Source: Pyrinomonadaceae bacterium
GTDB taxonomy: Bacteria > Acidobacteriota > Blastocatellia > Pyrinomonadales > Pyrinomonadaceae
Length of the DNA stretch: 7,400 nt
NCBI GenBank assembly: GCA_013695245.1
Contig: JACDAW010000216.1
Location: 1 to 7,400, forward strand
Direction of reading: 5' to 3'
The notes beneath the pieces were generated by a model. It was not told the DNA's origin. It did not search any database and saw nothing but the letters and a program-made list of their open reading frames with translations. Below, in pieces: positions 7,271-7,400 of the stretch (the first letter of the stretch is position 1; each line of letters begins with the position of its first letter). The position numbers and the translations under genes are program-made.

Positions 7271-7307
7271 CCGGAGGCAAGAGCGAACTGCGTGCCACCC
7301 GGAGGCA
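7271..7307. repeat. Two direct copies of a 9-bp motif upstream of the adaptor
   Basis: CCGGAGGCA occurs at 7271-7279 and at 7299-7307 on the plus strand, so starts are 28 bp apart. Each copy is TGCCTCCGG in the adaptor transcript direction. They flank the stretch right before the adaptor start. They could be a regulator site, codons of an upstream gene, or chance. Confidence 0.4.
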
Positions 7308-7382
7308 GCAGGCTAAACGTTTGGAATCTTAAGTTTAATACTTTGGCGGGCGATGGTGGGGCGCGCTTCCGAGTTTCGCTTG

Positions 7383-7400
7383 TGGGATCATGCGATCCCA
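7383..7400. repeat. Perfect inverted repeat at the right edge
   Basis: TGGGATC (7383-7389) and GATCCCA (7394-7400) are exact reverse complements separated by ATGC. The symmetry may extend past the window. It lies about 120 bp before the adaptor start. An operator for a dimeric regulator, the stem of a terminator for a gene to the right, or part of a dispersed repeat are all possible. On the minus strand no T-run follows it. Confidence 0.55.

Larger units (their letters stand above)
7262..7400 (-). other. Upstream region of the adaptor; possible end of an upstream gene or a leader
   Basis: One minus frame is free of stops from the window edge to a TAG at 7266-7264, giving a 44-residue tail that includes LPPGGTQFALASGE. 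That stop lies two bases before the adaptor ATG, a spacing common inside operons. I do not recognise the peptide, and an open run of this length in GC-rich DNA could be chance. The other two minus frames have stops. An AT-rich patch (about 7314-7340) contains weak minus-10-like strings (TATTAA, TAAGAT) but no matching minus-35, so a promoter is only possible. On the plus strand a short open run with an ATG at 7353 reaches the edge and is not supported as a gene. Confidence 0.25.

Noticed and set aside
7353..7400. Start of a divergent plus-strand gene at ATG 7353
   Set aside because: Only 16 codons are visible, no ribosome binding site precedes the ATG, and the peptide is not recognised.
1..7400. 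Insertion sequence, CRISPR array, tRNA or phage elements
   Set aside because: No transposase motif, terminal repeats with target duplication, regularly spaced repeats or tRNA-like cloverleaf were seen on either strand.

Overview
The window holds one co-directional gene cluster on the minus strand, read from right to left. Its order is a periplasmic adaptor (membrane fusion protein), an ABC ATPase of the MacB/LolD type, and then three tandem FtsX/MacB-type permeases, the last cut by the left edge of the window. The permeases have the hallmarks of the ADOP family (acidobacterial duplicated orphan permease, about 800 residues with two FtsX modules in one chain). These are a conserved start of the type QD(V/M/L)R(Y/F), then PGF, then a first membrane helix containing LALGIG, and at the far end P-A-R-R-A-M-K-x-D-P-M-x-A-L-R-Y-E. 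That family and the moderately high GC content suggest an Acidobacteriota genome, perhaps of the Blastocatellia/Pyrinomonadales kind. The phylum is well supported by the gene family; the class is a guess.

Layout by region. 7262-7400 is the region upstream of the adaptor. It has a perfect 7-bp inverted repeat at the window edge, a 9-bp direct repeat, an AT-rich patch and a stop-free minus frame that ends two bases before the adaptor start. 6005-7261 is the adaptor. 5912-6004 is the largest gap in the cluster (93 bp) and carries a long imperfect hairpin next to the ribosome binding site of the ATPase. 5192-5911 is the ATPase, whose stop overlaps the start of the next gene (TGATG). 2754-5192 and 280-2727 are two complete, clearly paralogous permeases separated by 26 bp. 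245-279 is a 35-bp spacer with a strong ribosome binding site. 1-244 is the first 81 codons of a third permease. No stretch over 300 bases lacks a gene, and no tRNA, rRNA, insertion sequence, CRISPR array or clear terminator was seen.

Likely joint function. The adaptor, ATPase and permeases look like the inner-membrane and periplasmic parts of a MacAB-like export or mechanotransmission machine. The cytoplasmic ATPase would drive the FtsX modules, and the adaptor would bridge to an outer-membrane channel that is not encoded here. The substrate cannot be read from the sequence. The main point of interest is that ADOP permeases were named as orphans because they usually lack an adjacent ATPase, whereas here three in a row sit in an apparent operon with both an ATPase and an adaptor. 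The other notable feature is a possible RNA switch that could set ATPase translation.
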